In this document: piece by piece, positions 1 through 8,597 of the stretch
Position numbering within the stretch: position 1 is the stretch's first letter
Layout of the letters: each line of letters begins with the position of its first letter
Assembly (NCBI GenBank): GCA_964583765.1
Contig: CAZOWW010000032.1
Span: 1 to 42,663, forward strand
Length of the DNA: 42,663 bases
Direction of reading: 5' to 3'
Source: CAZOWW01 sp964583765
Lineage (GTDB): Bacteria; Actinomycetota; Actinomycetes; Actinomycetales; Kineosporiaceae
The notes under the pieces: model-generated
What the model saw: the letters and a program-made list of their open reading frames with translations, nothing else
What the model was told of the DNA's origin: nothing
Database searches by the model: none
Translations under genes and position numbers: made by a program

Positions 1-48
1 TGGTGGGGTGTGGGCAGCAACCACCAACACGTTTTGCCGTTTTGGCGC

Positions 49-64
49 CCAGCCGGTCGGCTGG
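49..64. other. Short perfect inverted repeat near the window start
   Basis: Seven bases (CCAGCCG) are followed by a two-base spacer and their exact complement, just after a T-rich stretch. It may be the 3' end or terminator of a gene lying upstream of the window. Nothing else in positions 1-250 could be supported as a gene; this stretch is the leader of the first CDS. Confidence 0.3.
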
Positions 65-250
65 TGTCTCCAACCCTGGGCCGGCTCTCGACTCTCGGCT
101 CCCGAGCATCCCCGTCTCCGGGCCAGGGCTCAGGCTCGGACCCCGGCTCCTGGCCCCGGTGACCGGTGGCGGCACAGGTTCGGGGAACATGGGCGTGCGG
201 AGCCGCTGTACCCCAGGGGCCCGATCGGACAGCACGCGGAGGAGTCACTC

Positions 251-2105
251 GTGAGCGAGAAGCGGATCGACCGGCAGGGCTCGCAGGGCGACAACCGCGG
301 TCGTGGCGTATCCCCCCGACGGGCGTCCGGACCGGCGCCTGCCTCTGGACGTACCGGAGCCTCGGACAAGCGCGCTGGGGGTGCCCCCCGCGGCGGCCCG
401 CGGCGGGCAGGCGGTCCCTCGGGTACGGACGGGGGCCGCACCGGTTCTGCCGATCGCCGTGTGGCCGGTGGGCCGCCGAGGAGCGCAGGCCCGCGGCCGG
501 GGGGCGATTCCCGTCCGGGGCGGGCGTCCTCAGGAACCGCATCGGGATCGGGGAGGCCCCCTGGCCGGTCGTACGGGGCCTCCGGCGGTCGGACGAGTCC
601 GACGTCCCGGGCCGGTGCGGGATCGGCTGCGGGGTCTGCCGAGCCCTCGACCCGGGGCGGGCGTTCCGGCACCTCGGAGTGGGGCAACCGCGGGAGCCGT
701 GGACCGGGCGAGGGATCTCGGCCCGGGGGGACCCGAAGCGCGGCGGACGGCGCGCGGTCGGCGGGGTCCGGTGGTGCGGGTGGTTCTGGCCAGCGGCCAG
801 GTGGATCGAGTGCCCGTTCGAGTGGTGTGGGTCCGCGGTCGAGTGGTGTGGGTCCGCGGTCGGCGGGGTCGGGCTCCTGGTCCGGTGGTGCGGGTGGTTC
901 TGGCCAGCGGCCAGGTGGATCGAGTGCTCGTTCGAGTGGTGCGGGTCCGCGTTCGAGTGGTGCGGGTCCGCGTTCGAGTGGTGCAGGTCCGCGTTCGAGT
1001 GGTGTGGGTCCGCGGTCGGCGGGGTCGGGCTCCTGGTCCGGTGGTGCGGGTGGTTCCGGCCAGCGGCCAGGTGGATCGAGTGCTCGTTCGAGTGGTGCCG
1101 GTGCCCGGTTCGGTTCCCGGGACCGGGCTGGTGGCGCTCGCCCCGAGACGCGCGGTGGCTCTGAGCGCCCTGGGCGTTCGACGACGACCCCGCGGGTCGT
1201 GGAGCCTGCCCTTGACGAGGACGTCACCGGGCGGGAACTCGACCGCGCTGTCCGGCTCGAGCTCTCGACACTGCGCCCCGAGACTGCGACCGGCGTGTCC
1301 CGACACCTCGTCATGGCGGGGCGGCTGGTGGACGACGACCCGCGTACGGCGCTTCTCCACGCCCGGTTCGCCCGGCGATGGGCAGCCCGCCTGCCTTCGG
1401 TGCGCGAGGCCGTGGGCCTGGCTGCCTACGGGGCAGGGGAGTACGCGGAGGCCTTGGCCGAGCTGCGCACCGTGCGGCGTCTGACCGGCTCCCAGGCCTA
1501 TCTGGCGATGATGGCCGACTGTGAGCGAGGACTGGACAGGCCCGAGAAGGCGCTGGCGCTGGTAGCCGAGGGCCTGGCCAGGACGCCGAGTGCCGAGGAA
1601 CGTGTGGAGCTCCTCCTGGTCGCCTCTGGTGCCCGCGCCGACCTGGGGGAGCTGGACGCTGCGGTGCTGACGCTGGCCGTGCCTGAACTCCAGGCACGTG
1701 GGCCCGCGCTCTGGTTGTACCGCCTGCGCCGGGGCTATGCGAGCGCCCTGGAGGCCGTCGGGCGCACCGACGAGGCCGAGCAATGGCGCGTGCGGGCAGC
1801 CGAGGCAGGCGCGGGCCTCGTCGAGGAGGACGACGAGGACGACGTGGTGCTGATCGACCTTCTCGAAGGGGAGGAGGACGACACGCCGACGCCGGAGCAG
1901 GACATCCCGAGCGCAACGGGATCGGATGCGTCCGNNNNNNNNNNNNNNNNNNNNNNNNNNNNNNNNNNNNNNNNNNNNNNNNNNNNNNNNNNNNNNNNNN
2001 NNNNNNNNNNNNNNNNNNNNNNNNNNNNNNNNNNAAGCCGAAGCCGAAGCCGAAGCCGAAGCCGAAGCCGAAGCCGAAGCCGAAGCCGAAGCCGATGTCC
2101 GCTGA
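251..2105 (+). CDS. TPR-like helical protein with long low-complexity N-terminus and acidic tail (interrupted by assembly gap)
   Basis: The GTG start at 251 is preceded by GGAGG at 238-242. About residues 1-315 are Gly/Ser/Arg/Pro-rich and contain seven-residue repeats of the type RSSGAGP. Residues about 320-530 form alanine-rich helical pairs (for example HARFARRWAARLPSVREAV) typical of tetratricopeptide folds, and then an acidic Asp/Glu tail begins. A 100-N gap at 1935-2034 cuts the tail. Downstream of the gap, the frame reading the AAGCCG hexamer as Ala-Glu dipeptides ends ADVR-stop at 2103-2105. This suits the acidic tail and overlaps the next start by 11 bases. The position corresponds to Rv1691 of M. 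tuberculosis. Function is unknown; a protein-interaction scaffold is likely. The C-terminal boundary is inferred, not read directly. Confidence 0.7.
765..1110 (+). repeat. Nested tandem repeats coding for a Gly/Ser/Arg-rich linker
   Basis: Copies of an approximately 48-bp block start at 765, 879 and 1035, separated by runs of a 21-bp unit encoding RSSGAGP or RSSGVGP. All periods are multiples of three, so the frame is kept. They lie within the N-terminal low-complexity half of the TPR-like protein. Confidence 0.85.
1935..2034. other. Assembly gap of 100 N inside a repeat
   Basis: This is a conventional 100-N placeholder. It is followed directly by ten AAGCCG hexamers, so the assembler probably failed in a longer hexamer array. 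The upstream coding frame (codon starts at positions of remainder 2 modulo 3) and the downstream Ala-Glu frame (remainder 0) join only if the real length is a multiple of three. The Ns therefore do not show the true size. Confidence 0.95.
2035..2094 (+). repeat. Hexanucleotide microsatellite (AAGCCG)x10
   Basis: Ten perfect copies run from the gap edge to the ATG of the HAD hydrolase. In the frame that terminates at 2105 they encode an Ala-Glu dipeptide repeat, extending the acidic tail of the upstream protein. In the HAD frame they would encode Lys-Pro, in the third frame Ser-Arg. The real copy number is probably higher because of the gap. Confidence 0.9.
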
Positions 2106-3195
2106 CACGCGGGTGGCCGATGCCGGACTCGCGGCCTGTGCCGATGCTCCGGCGAACCACTACGACCTTGCCCTGCTCGACCTCGACGGCGTCGTCTACA
2201 TCGGCCCGCACGCGGTGCGGGGTGCGAGCGAGGCCCTGGCCGACGCCCGTGCCCGCGGCCTGCGGTTGGCCTTCGTCACGAACAATGCCTCGCGGACCCC
2301 GGAGACCGTGGCCGAGCAACTGACCGGCCTGGGCGTGCCGACCGACCCCGAGGATGTCGTCACCTCCGCTCAGGCCGCCGCCTCCCTGCTCGCCGAACGT
2401 CTGCCCGCCGGCGCCGCGGTGCTGGTCGTCGGCGGGGACGGGCTGCACGCGGCGTTGCGCGCGGTCGGCCTGCGTCCGGTGACGGGCATGGACGCGGAAC
2501 CGGTCGCCGTCGTCCAGGGATTCAGCCCGGACGTGGGCTGGCGCATGCTGGCCGAGGGCACCCGGGCCGTGCGCGCCGGCCTGCCGTGGGTGGCCACCAA
2601 CACCGATCTCACGGTGCCCACGGCATTCGGTCCGGCACCGGGCAACGGAACCCTGGTCGCCGCGGTGCGTGCGGCCTCAGGGGTGGAGCCGGAAGTCGCG
2701 GGCAAGCCCCGGCCGCCCTTGTTCCAGGCCGCGGTCCGGCGCTACGGCAGCCGACGTCCCCTGGTCGTCGGCGATCGCCTCGACACCGATCTGGAGGGCG
2801 CCGTCGCCGCAGGGTTCGACGGCCTGTTGGTGCTCACGGGGGTCACCGGTGCCGCGGACGCGATCGCGGCCGCACCGCTCCGGCGCCCACGGCTGATCGG
2901 CGCCGACCTCGGCGCGCTGCTGGTGCCGCACCCGTCCGTGGACGTGCGGTCCGAGGGTGACGGGTCGGCGATCCGCGGGTCCTGTGCTGCGGCCGAGGTG
3001 CGGGTGGACGCCGCGGGGGCGGTGGTCGTGCGAGCCGGCGAGGACCCGGTGGACCTGCTCCGCGCCGCCTGCGCCGCGTCCTGGGACTGGGTGGATCGAG
3101 CCGCCGCGGCCGGGCGACCTGCGCGTGCCGTCGAGTCCGGGGAGATCATCAATGGGCTCCGGCGTCTGAGGCCGGACCTCGACTGGGCGCGGTAG
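2095..3195 (+). CDS. HAD-superfamily IIA hydrolase (NagD/glycerol-3-phosphate phosphatase-like)
   Basis: Predicted cytoplasmic sugar- or glycerol-phosphate phosphatase of 366 residues from the ATG at 2095. Motif I is DLDGVVY at residues 29-35 (nucleophile Asp29, acid/base Asp31). Motif II lies in FVTNNAS near residue 65, and motif IV in VVGDRLDTDLEGA near residue 225. The cap between motifs II and III identifies subclass IIA. About 85 residues after the core form a C-terminal extension. The M. tuberculosis syntenic gene Rv1692 is described as a glycerol-3-phosphate phosphatase, so this is the likely activity by position; the substrate is not proven. The Lys-Pro codons upstream are in frame, so a longer N-terminus cannot be excluded formally, but homology starts after the ATG. 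Confidence 0.9.
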   Translation: MSADTRVADAGLAACADAPANHYDLALLDLDGVVYIGPHAVRGASEALADARARGLRLAFVTNNASRTPETVAEQLTGLGVPTDPEDVVTSAQAAASLLAERLPAGAAVLVVGGDGLHAALRAVGLRPVTGMDAEPVAVVQGFSPDVGWRMLAEGTRAVRAGLPWVATNTDLTVPTAFGPAPGNGTLVAAVRAASGVEPEVAGKPRPPLFQAAVRRYGSRRPLVVGDRLDTDLEGAVAAGFDGLLVLTGVTGAADAIAAAPLRRPRLIGADLGALLVPHPSVDVRSEGDGSAIRGSCAAAEVRVDAAGAVVVRAGEDPVDLLRAACAASWDWVDRAAAAGRPARAVESGEIINGLRRLRPDLDWAR

Positions 3196-3198
3196 CGT
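3193..3198 (+). promoter_or_regulatory. Possible -10 hexamer TAGCGT formed from the HAD stop codon
   Basis: TAGCGT fits the actinobacterial TANNNT -10 pattern and begins with the TAG stop of the HAD gene. The next GTG start is six bases downstream, the spacing expected for a leaderless transcript. No convincing -35 is seen. Confidence 0.35.
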
Positions 3199-3204
3199 GG
3201 AGCG

Positions 3205-3471
3205 GTGACCAGTGCAGACCCGTCTGCCGCCACAGGGGCGGGATCCGCTGACGTGCGTCCGGCGTCCGGCGTCCCGAGGGGACCGGTCCCGCGACCGCCG
3301 GTCACCGGGGACCCGCGTATCGACGAGGCGATGATGCGCGTCGTGGCCCTGGTCGAACAGGATCTGGCGGACGGGCCCGACGAGGTCCCCGCGCCCGAAT
3401 ACGGTCACGTGGCCGTGTTCGACGAGGTCCATCGAGTCCTGCAGGACCGCCTCGCCGACGTCGAGGGGTGA
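3205..3471 (+). CDS. Conserved small hypothetical protein (Rv1693 position)
   Basis: An 88-residue protein between the HAD hydrolase and tlyA. The N-terminal 30 residues are Ala/Ser/Gly/Pro-rich. The C-terminal half is ordered and acidic, reading DEAMMRVVALVEQDLA and then VFDEVHRVLQDRLADVEG. It resembles the small hypothetical proteins found at this place in actinobacteria (Rv1693 in M. tuberculosis) by position, size and an amphipathic helix. The GTG at 3205 has only a poor, too-close GGAG, so translation may be leaderless. The stop overlaps the tlyA GTG by four bases (GTGA). Function unknown. Confidence 0.7.
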   Translation: MTSADPSAATGAGSADVRPASGVPRGPVPRPPVTGDPRIDEAMMRVVALVEQDLADGPDEVPAPEYGHVAVFDEVHRVLQDRLADVEG

Positions 3472-4277
3472 GCGTGGCGCAGCGCCGACGGCTCGACGTG
3501 GAACTCGTGCGCAGGGGTCTGGCCACCTCGCGACAGCATGCGGGAGAGCTGGTCACCGCCGGGCGGGTCAGCGTGGGCGGCCGTCCGGCCGCCAAGCCGG
3601 CCACCCAGGTCGACCCCGCCGAGGCCATCGTGATCTGCGGGGACGACTCCGACCGCTTCGCGAGCCGGGGCGGTCACAAGCTCACCGGTGCCCTGGACGC
3701 CTTCGAGCCGTGCGGGCTGGTCGTCGCCGGGCGGCACTGCCTGGACGCGGGGGCGAGTACCGGTGGATTCACCGACGTCCTGCTGCGCCGCGGGGCGGCC
3801 CACGTGGTGGCGGTGGACGTCGGGTACGGGCAATTGGTCTGGTCGCTTCAGCAGGACCCGCGGGTGACCGTGCGCGACCGGCAGAACGTGCGGGAACTCG
3901 TGCCGGAACTCCTGCCGTACCCACCCGAGCTGATCGTGGCCGACCTCTCCTTCATCTCCCTGGCTCTGGTCCTGCCTGCCCTGGTCCGGTGCGCCCGCGC
4001 CGACGCGGACCAGGTGCTGATGGTCAAGCCCCAGTTCGAGGTGGGACGTTCCCGGCTCGGGGACGGCGGGGTGGTCCGGGATCCGGGTCTGCGGGCCGAG
4101 GCGGTGGCCGGGGTGGCCGCCGCAGCGCTGGAACTGGGGCTGGGAACGCGAGGCGTGGTCGCCAGCCCCCTTCCCGGGCCCAGCGGCAACGTGGAGTACT
4201 TCCTGTGGTTGGCGCAGGGCGCCGGGCCCCTCGAGGTGGCGGCGCTCGAACGCGCGGTCGCCGAGGGACCGCAATGA
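3468..4277 (+). CDS. tlyA: TlyA family rRNA (cytidine-2'-O)-methyltransferase
   Basis: 269 residues. An N-terminal S4 RNA-binding domain (about residues 3-60, RRLDVELVRRGLATSRQHA) is followed by a FtsJ/RrmJ-like Rossmann domain with the SAM-binding motif DAGASTGGF beginning at Asp93 and the family motif MVKPQFEVGR. In mycobacteria TlyA 2'-O-methylates cytidines in 16S and 23S rRNA and sets capreomycin sensitivity; it was also called a hemolysin. The GTG start overlaps the upstream stop and the ATG of nadK overlaps its own stop, so the three genes are translationally coupled. The order tlyA-nadK-recN is a classical actinobacterial arrangement. Confidence 0.95.
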   Translation: MSVAQRRRLDVELVRRGLATSRQHAGELVTAGRVSVGGRPAAKPATQVDPAEAIVICGDDSDRFASRGGHKLTGALDAFEPCGLVVAGRHCLDAGASTGGFTDVLLRRGAAHVVAVDVGYGQLVWSLQQDPRVTVRDRQNVRELVPELLPYPPELIVADLSFISLALVLPALVRCARADADQVLMVKPQFEVGRSRLGDGGVVRDPGLRAEAVAGVAAAALELGLGTRGVVASPLPGPSGNVEYFLWLAQGAGPLEVAALERAVAEGPQ

Positions 4278-5539
4278 ACGCCCTGATCCCGGACGACGTT
4301 GGCCCAGACGACGTTGGTCGGGATGCCGTGGTCCCGGGTGAGGTGGGTCGGGGCGAGGTGGCCGTGCCCGGGGAGACGGGCGGGGAGCGTCCCGTGCTGG
4401 TGCTCGCGCACGTGGGCCGCACGGCCGCGGTGTGTGCCGCGGAGGAACTCGTCCTCGGCCTGGCCCGGGAGGGCCTGCACCCCCGGATGCTGCCGGAGGA
4501 GGCCGCAGCCCTGGGCGCGCAGGCCCGAACCGTGCTGACCCCGATCGATCCGGTGGACCCGCTCGATTCCGCGGAACTGGTCGTGGTGGTCGGCGGCGAC
4601 GGCACGATCCTGCGGGCGGCGGATGTGGTCCGCGGCAGCCGGGTGCCCCTGCTCGGGGTCAACCTCGGGCACGTGGGCTTCCTCGCCGAGGCGGAGCGGG
4701 ACGATCTGGCCGCCACGGTGCGGCGGATCGCGGAGCGCCGCTACGAGGTCGAGGAACGGATGACCCTGGACGTGCGTGTCCGACGCCGGGGCCGCCTGCA
4801 CGCCCAGCACTGGGCGGTGAACGAGGCCACGGTGGAGAAGGCCAACCGGGAACGGATGGTCGACCTGCTGATCGAGGTGGACGGCCGCCCCCTGACCTCG
4901 TTCGGCTGCGACGGCGTGGTGCTGGCCACGCCCACCGGTTCCACCGCCTACGGGTTCTCCGCCGGCGGTCCGGTCGTCTGGCCCGAGGTGGAGGCACTGC
5001 TCCTGGTACCGATCTCGGCGCACGCCCTGTTCGCCCGACCGCTGGTGACCGCACCGACATCCACGCTGGTGGTCCAGGTGCTGGACCACACCGAGGCCGG
5101 GGCGGTGTTGTGGTGCGACGGACGCCGGGCGGAGGTGCTCGAGGCCGGCGACCGGGTGGAGGTCGCCCGCTCGGCGGAACCGGTGCGTCTGGCCCGGCTG
5201 TCCCGGGGTTCCTTCACCGACCGGCTGGTCGCCAAGTTCGGGCTGCCCGTGCGTGGGTGGCGGCACGCCGAGGACGCCGGGACCGGCGCCGGCCCGGTCC
5301 TGCGGGGCAGCATCGGTGAGGGCGAGGGCGAGGGGGGCCTGTCCGGCGCGGGGGAGAAGGTCGCACCGCGGAACGGGACGACCGCATCCGGTGGGGGTAC
5401 CGGCGATGGGGACGGGGCCGTGTTCGGCCCGGGGACAGTGTTCCCCGGGTCCGCAGGACGGTTTCCAGGGCACACGGACCGGCTCCCAGAGTCCACAGGC
5501 CGGCGGCACCCGCTCGAACCTGACACCGCAGCCACCTAG
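4274..5539 (+). CDS. nadK: NAD kinase
   Basis: Phosphorylates NAD to NADP using ATP or polyphosphate (PpnK). 421 residues, ATG overlapping the tlyA stop (ATGA). The catalytic GGDGT is at residues 107-111, followed by the NAD-binding VNEATVEKAN and TPTGSTAY segments. The usual family length is about 290-310. Here a Gly/Asp-rich N-terminal leader of about 35 residues and a C-terminal low-complexity tail of about 90 residues (after KFGLPVRGW) are added. The tail is rich in Gly, Ser and Pro and probably disordered. Confidence 0.95.
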   Translation: MNALIPDDVGPDDVGRDAVVPGEVGRGEVAVPGETGGERPVLVLAHVGRTAAVCAAEELVLGLAREGLHPRMLPEEAAALGAQARTVLTPIDPVDPLDSAELVVVVGGDGTILRAADVVRGSRVPLLGVNLGHVGFLAEAERDDLAATVRRIAERRYEVEERMTLDVRVRRRGRLHAQHWAVNEATVEKANRERMVDLLIEVDGRPLTSFGCDGVVLATPTGSTAYGFSAGGPVVWPEVEALLLVPISAHALFARPLVTAPTSTLVVQVLDHTEAGAVLWCDGRRAEVLEAGDRVEVARSAEPVRLARLSRGSFTDRLVAKFGLPVRGWRHAEDAGTGAGPVLRGSIGEGEGEGGLSGAGEKVAPRNGTTASGGGTGDGDGAVFGPGTVFPGSAGRFPGHTDRLPESTGRRHPLEPDTAAT

Positions 5540-5542
5540 GCT
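5537..5542 (+). promoter_or_regulatory. Probable -10 TAGGCT of recN, sharing the nadK stop codon
   Basis: TAGGCT begins with the TAG stop of nadK and lies six bases before the recN GTG, which suggests a leaderless recN mRNA. TCGAAC at 5514-5519, 17 bases upstream, occupies the -35 position and equals half of the actinobacterial LexA box (TCGAAC-N4-GTTCGA), but the second half-site is absent. Confidence 0.4.
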
Positions 5543-5548
5543 TCCCTC

Positions 5549-7336
5549 GTGCTGACCGAGATGCGTCTGCGTGGCCTCGGCGTGATCCGCGAGGCAGTCC
5601 TGGAGCTGGGCCCAGGGTTGACGGTGGTCACCGGGGAGACCGGCGCCGGCAAGACCATGGTGGTGACCGGCCTCGGCCTGCTCCTGGGCGGCCGGTCGGA
5701 TGCGGCTGCCGTGCGTCAGGGGGAACGGACGGCGGTCGTCGAGGGCCGGGTGCAGGTCGATCCCGCGGGTCCCGTGGCGGCGCGGGCCGCGGAGGCCGGT
5801 GCCGAACTCGACGACGGCGACGTGTTGATCGTCTCGCGGACCGTCTCGGCCGAGGGGCGCGGCCGGGCCCACCTGGGCGGGCGCAGCGTCCCGGTCGCGG
5901 TGCTCGCCGAGCTGGCCGGTGACCTGGTCACGGTGCACGGGCAGAGCGACCAGATCCGCCTGCAGTCCCCGGCACGGCAGCGGGCGTCGCTGGACCGCTT
6001 CGCGGGGGTCGCGGCGGCCGGGCCGCTCACCCAGTACCGGATCGCCTGGGAGCGGCTCCGCGCGGTCGAGGCGGAACTGCGCGAGATCACCGAGCGTGCC
6101 CGGGAGCGTGCCCAGGAGGCCGAGCTCCTTCGGCTGGGCGTGGCCGAGATCGAGCGGGTGGCGCCGGTCGCGGGGGAGGACCACGAGCTGCGGGCCGAGT
6201 CGATCCGGCTCGCCCATGCCGAGGAGCTGCGGGGGGCCGCGGTCCTGGCGCACGCGGTGCTGACCGGCAGCGCCGAGGACGGTGACCCCGGAGCGGACGT
6301 GAGCACCCTGCTCGCCGAGGCCCGCCGTTCGCTCGATGCCGTGCGGGGCCATGACCCGCGCCTGGCCGAACTGGCCGACCGCCTCGGCGAGGTCGGGTAC
6401 CTGGTCGCCGACATCGCGACCGAGGCCGCCTCCTACGCGGCCCGGATCGAGGTGGACCCGTTGCGGTTGGCCGCGGTCGAGGATCGCCGGGCCGTGCTCG
6501 GAGGCCTCGTGCGGGCCTACGGCCCGGACATCGACGCGGTGCTGGCGTGGGCGCGGACGGCGGGGGACCGGCTCGCGCAACTGGACGGGGACGACGACCG
6601 CGTGGACCAGCTGCGGGCCGAACGGGAGGAACTGCGGTTGCGGGCCGCCGACCTCGCCGCCCAGGTGTCCGAGGCCCGCGCCGAGGCCGCCTCCCGGCTC
6701 TCCGACCTGGTCAGTGCGGAGTTGCGGGAGCTGTCCATGCCGGACGCCAGGTTGCAGGTCCTCGTGCGCCAGCGTCCCGACCCACAGGGCCTGCCCGCGA
6801 AGGTGGCCGCGGGCGAGGGGCCCTGGGCGGCGGGGACCGAGGGCGTGGACGAGGTGGAGTTCCTGCTCGCCCCCCATCCGGGCGCACCGCCCCGGCCGCT
6901 CAGCAAGGGCGCCTCGGGCGGCGAGCTGTCCCGGGTGATGCTCGGCTTGGAGGTCGTCCTCGGGACGGCCGACCCGGTGCCGACCTTCGTCTTCGACGAG
7001 GTGGACGCCGGGGTCGGCGGGCAGGCCGCGCTCGGGATCGGCCGCCGGCTGGCCCGGCTGGCGCACACCTCCCAGGTGCTCGTGGTCACGCACCTGCCCC
7101 AGGTCGCGGCCTACGCCGACCGGCACCTGCTCGTCGTGAAGTCGCGGGACGGCGGGGTCACCGAGAGCGGGGTGCGGCTGCTCGGCGACCGCGAGCGGGT
7201 GCGGGAGCTGGCCCGGATGCTCGGGGGCATCGCGGACTCGGGATCCGCCCAGGCCCACGCCGAGGAACTGATCGCCAATGCCGCCCCGGACCGGGCCCTG
7301 ACCGGCGGGGTTGCTGCGGCGGCGCCGTCCCGGTGA
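5549..7336 (+). CDS. recN: DNA repair protein RecN
   Basis: SMC-like ATPase acting early in double-strand-break repair. 595 residues. The Walker A motif GETGAGKT is at residues 29-36. A long Glu/Arg/Ala-rich coiled coil fills the centre, followed by the ABC signature SKGASGGELSR and Walker B VFDEVDAGVGG, and then the H-loop THLPQVAAYAD. The length is normal for RecN. The GTG at 5549 is taken as start because it gives the conserved MLTEMRLRGLGVI N-terminus; an ATG at 5561 is the alternative. No Shine-Dalgarno is visible, in keeping with the leaderless arrangement. Confidence 0.95.
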   Translation: MLTEMRLRGLGVIREAVLELGPGLTVVTGETGAGKTMVVTGLGLLLGGRSDAAAVRQGERTAVVEGRVQVDPAGPVAARAAEAGAELDDGDVLIVSRTVSAEGRGRAHLGGRSVPVAVLAELAGDLVTVHGQSDQIRLQSPARQRASLDRFAGVAAAGPLTQYRIAWERLRAVEAELREITERARERAQEAELLRLGVAEIERVAPVAGEDHELRAESIRLAHAEELRGAAVLAHAVLTGSAEDGDPGADVSTLLAEARRSLDAVRGHDPRLAELADRLGEVGYLVADIATEAASYAARIEVDPLRLAAVEDRRAVLGGLVRAYGPDIDAVLAWARTAGDRLAQLDGDDDRVDQLRAEREELRLRAADLAAQVSEARAEAASRLSDLVSAELRELSMPDARLQVLVRQRPDPQGLPAKVAAGEGPWAAGTEGVDEVEFLLAPHPGAPPRPLSKGASGGELSRVMLGLEVVLGTADPVPTFVFDEVDAGVGGQAALGIGRRLARLAHTSQVLVVTHLPQVAAYADRHLLVVKSRDGGVTESGVRLLGDRERVRELARMLGGIADSGSAQAHAEELIANAAPDRALTGGVAAAAPSR

Positions 7337-7364
7337 CGAGTCGGTCCCGTGGGACGATGCCGCG

Positions 7365-8597
7365 GTGAGACTGTCGATCCGCCGGCGGCCCCAGGGTGCC
7401 GACCTGGGTGTGGTCGGCGCGGCGCGGGTCGACCGACGCACCAAGCACCTCACCCGCCGGTTGCGGCCGGGGGAGGTCGCGGTGATCGACCACCAGGACC
7501 TGGACCGGATGGCCGCAGAGGCCCTGGTGGCCTGCCGCCCCGCGATGGTGCTGAACGCCGCCCCCAGCATCTCGGGGCGCTACCCCAACCTCGGGCCCGA
7601 GATCATCTTGCGGGCCGGCATTCCGTTGATCGACAATCTCGGCCCGGTGGTGATGTCCGACCTGGCCGACGGCGCCCTCGTGCGGGTGGACGGATGCGAG
7701 GTGTGGCTGGGGGAGCGGCTCGTCGCGGTGGGGGTCCGCCAGGACGAGGGCTCCGTGTCCGCAGCCATGGAGGAAGCCCGGGCAGGTCTGGCCGCCCAGC
7801 TGGAGCGGTTCGCGGCGAACACCATGGAGTACCTGCTCAAGGAGCGTGACCTGCTGCTGGACCGGGTGGGCGTGCCCGAGATCCGCACCCCGCTCGACGG
7901 CCGGCAGGCACTGATCGTGGTGCGCGGCTACCACTACCGCGAGGACCTGGCCACGTTGCGCCCGTACATCCGGGAGTACCGGCCGGTGCTCATCGGGGTC
8001 GACGGTGGCGCGGACGCCATCCTGGAGGCCGGCTACACCCCCTCCATGATCGTGGGGGACATGGACTCCGTCTCGGACCGGGCCCTCACCTGCGGTGCCG
8101 AGATCGTCGTCCATGCCTACCGGGACGGTCTGGCCCCCGGACTGGCCCGGGTGCGTGCGCTCGGGGTGGACCCGGTGGTGTTCCCGGTCGCCGGCACGAG
8201 CGAGGACGCGGCCATGTTGCTGGCCGACGACAAGGGCGCCGTGCTGATCGTGGCCGTGGGTACGCACGCGACCCTCGTGGAGTTCCTCGACAAGGGTCGG
8301 GCGGGCATGGCCAGTACCTTCCTGACCCGGCTGCGGCTGGGCGGCAAGCTCGTGGACGCCAAGGGCGTCTCCCGCCTGTACCGGCAGCGCATCTCGACCT
8401 GGCAACTGGTGGTGCTGCTGTTCGCCGGGCTGTTCGCCCTGGCCGTGGCGATGGACGCCACCTCGGCCGGGCAGACGGTCTACTCCCTCCTGGGCGCCCG
8501 CCTCGACGACGTGGTCTCCTGGGTGCGCTCCTGGTTCGTGGACGCCGCGCCCGAGTCGATGCGCGCGGTGCTGACCGATCGGTTGATCATCGCATGA
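7365..8597 (+). CDS. steA: SteA-like putative cytokinetic ring protein
   Basis: 410 residues from the GTG at 7365, 28 bases after recN. The central domain resembles thiamine pyrophosphokinase (GVDGGADAILEAG and IVGDMDSVS near residue 230). A single transmembrane segment near the C-terminus (about residues 346-363, WQLVVLLFAGLFALAVAM) anchors it. In Corynebacterium, SteA and its partner SteB act in daughter-cell separation; Rv1697 is the mycobacterial counterpart. The stop overlaps the ATG of the next gene (ATGA), as expected for the SteA/SteB pair. GACGAT at 7353-7358, six bases before the start, could be a weak leaderless -10. Confidence 0.88.
   Translation: MRLSIRRRPQGADLGVVGAARVDRRTKHLTRRLRPGEVAVIDHQDLDRMAAEALVACRPAMVLNAAPSISGRYPNLGPEIILRAGIPLIDNLGPVVMSDLADGALVRVDGCEVWLGERLVAVGVRQDEGSVSAAMEEARAGLAAQLERFAANTMEYLLKERDLLLDRVGVPEIRTPLDGRQALIVVRGYHYREDLATLRPYIREYRPVLIGVDGGADAILEAGYTPSMIVGDMDSVSDRALTCGAEIVVHAYRDGLAPGLARVRALGVDPVVFPVAGTSEDAAMLLADDKGAVLIVAVGTHATLVEFLDKGRAGMASTFLTRLRLGGKLVDAKGVSRLYRQRISTWQLVVLLFAGLFALAVAMDATSAGQTVYSLLGARLDDVVSWVRSWFVDAAPESMRAVLTDRLIIA

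Noticed and set aside
8..2323. A 771-residue plus-strand reading frame running through the first gap
   Set aside because: It starts upstream of the Shine-Dalgarno-supported GTG at 251 and continues through 100 arbitrary Ns into the wrong frame (Ser-Arg repeat and then the shadow of the HAD gene).
5514..5519. LexA (SOS) box upstream of recN
   Set aside because: Only the TCGAAC half-site is present; the GTTCGA half at the required spacing is missing.
3848..7570. A 1240-residue minus-strand open frame opposite tlyA-nadK-recN
   Set aside because: It is the antisense shadow of strong genes in very GC-rich DNA and has low-complexity Arg/Gly/His/Pro composition.
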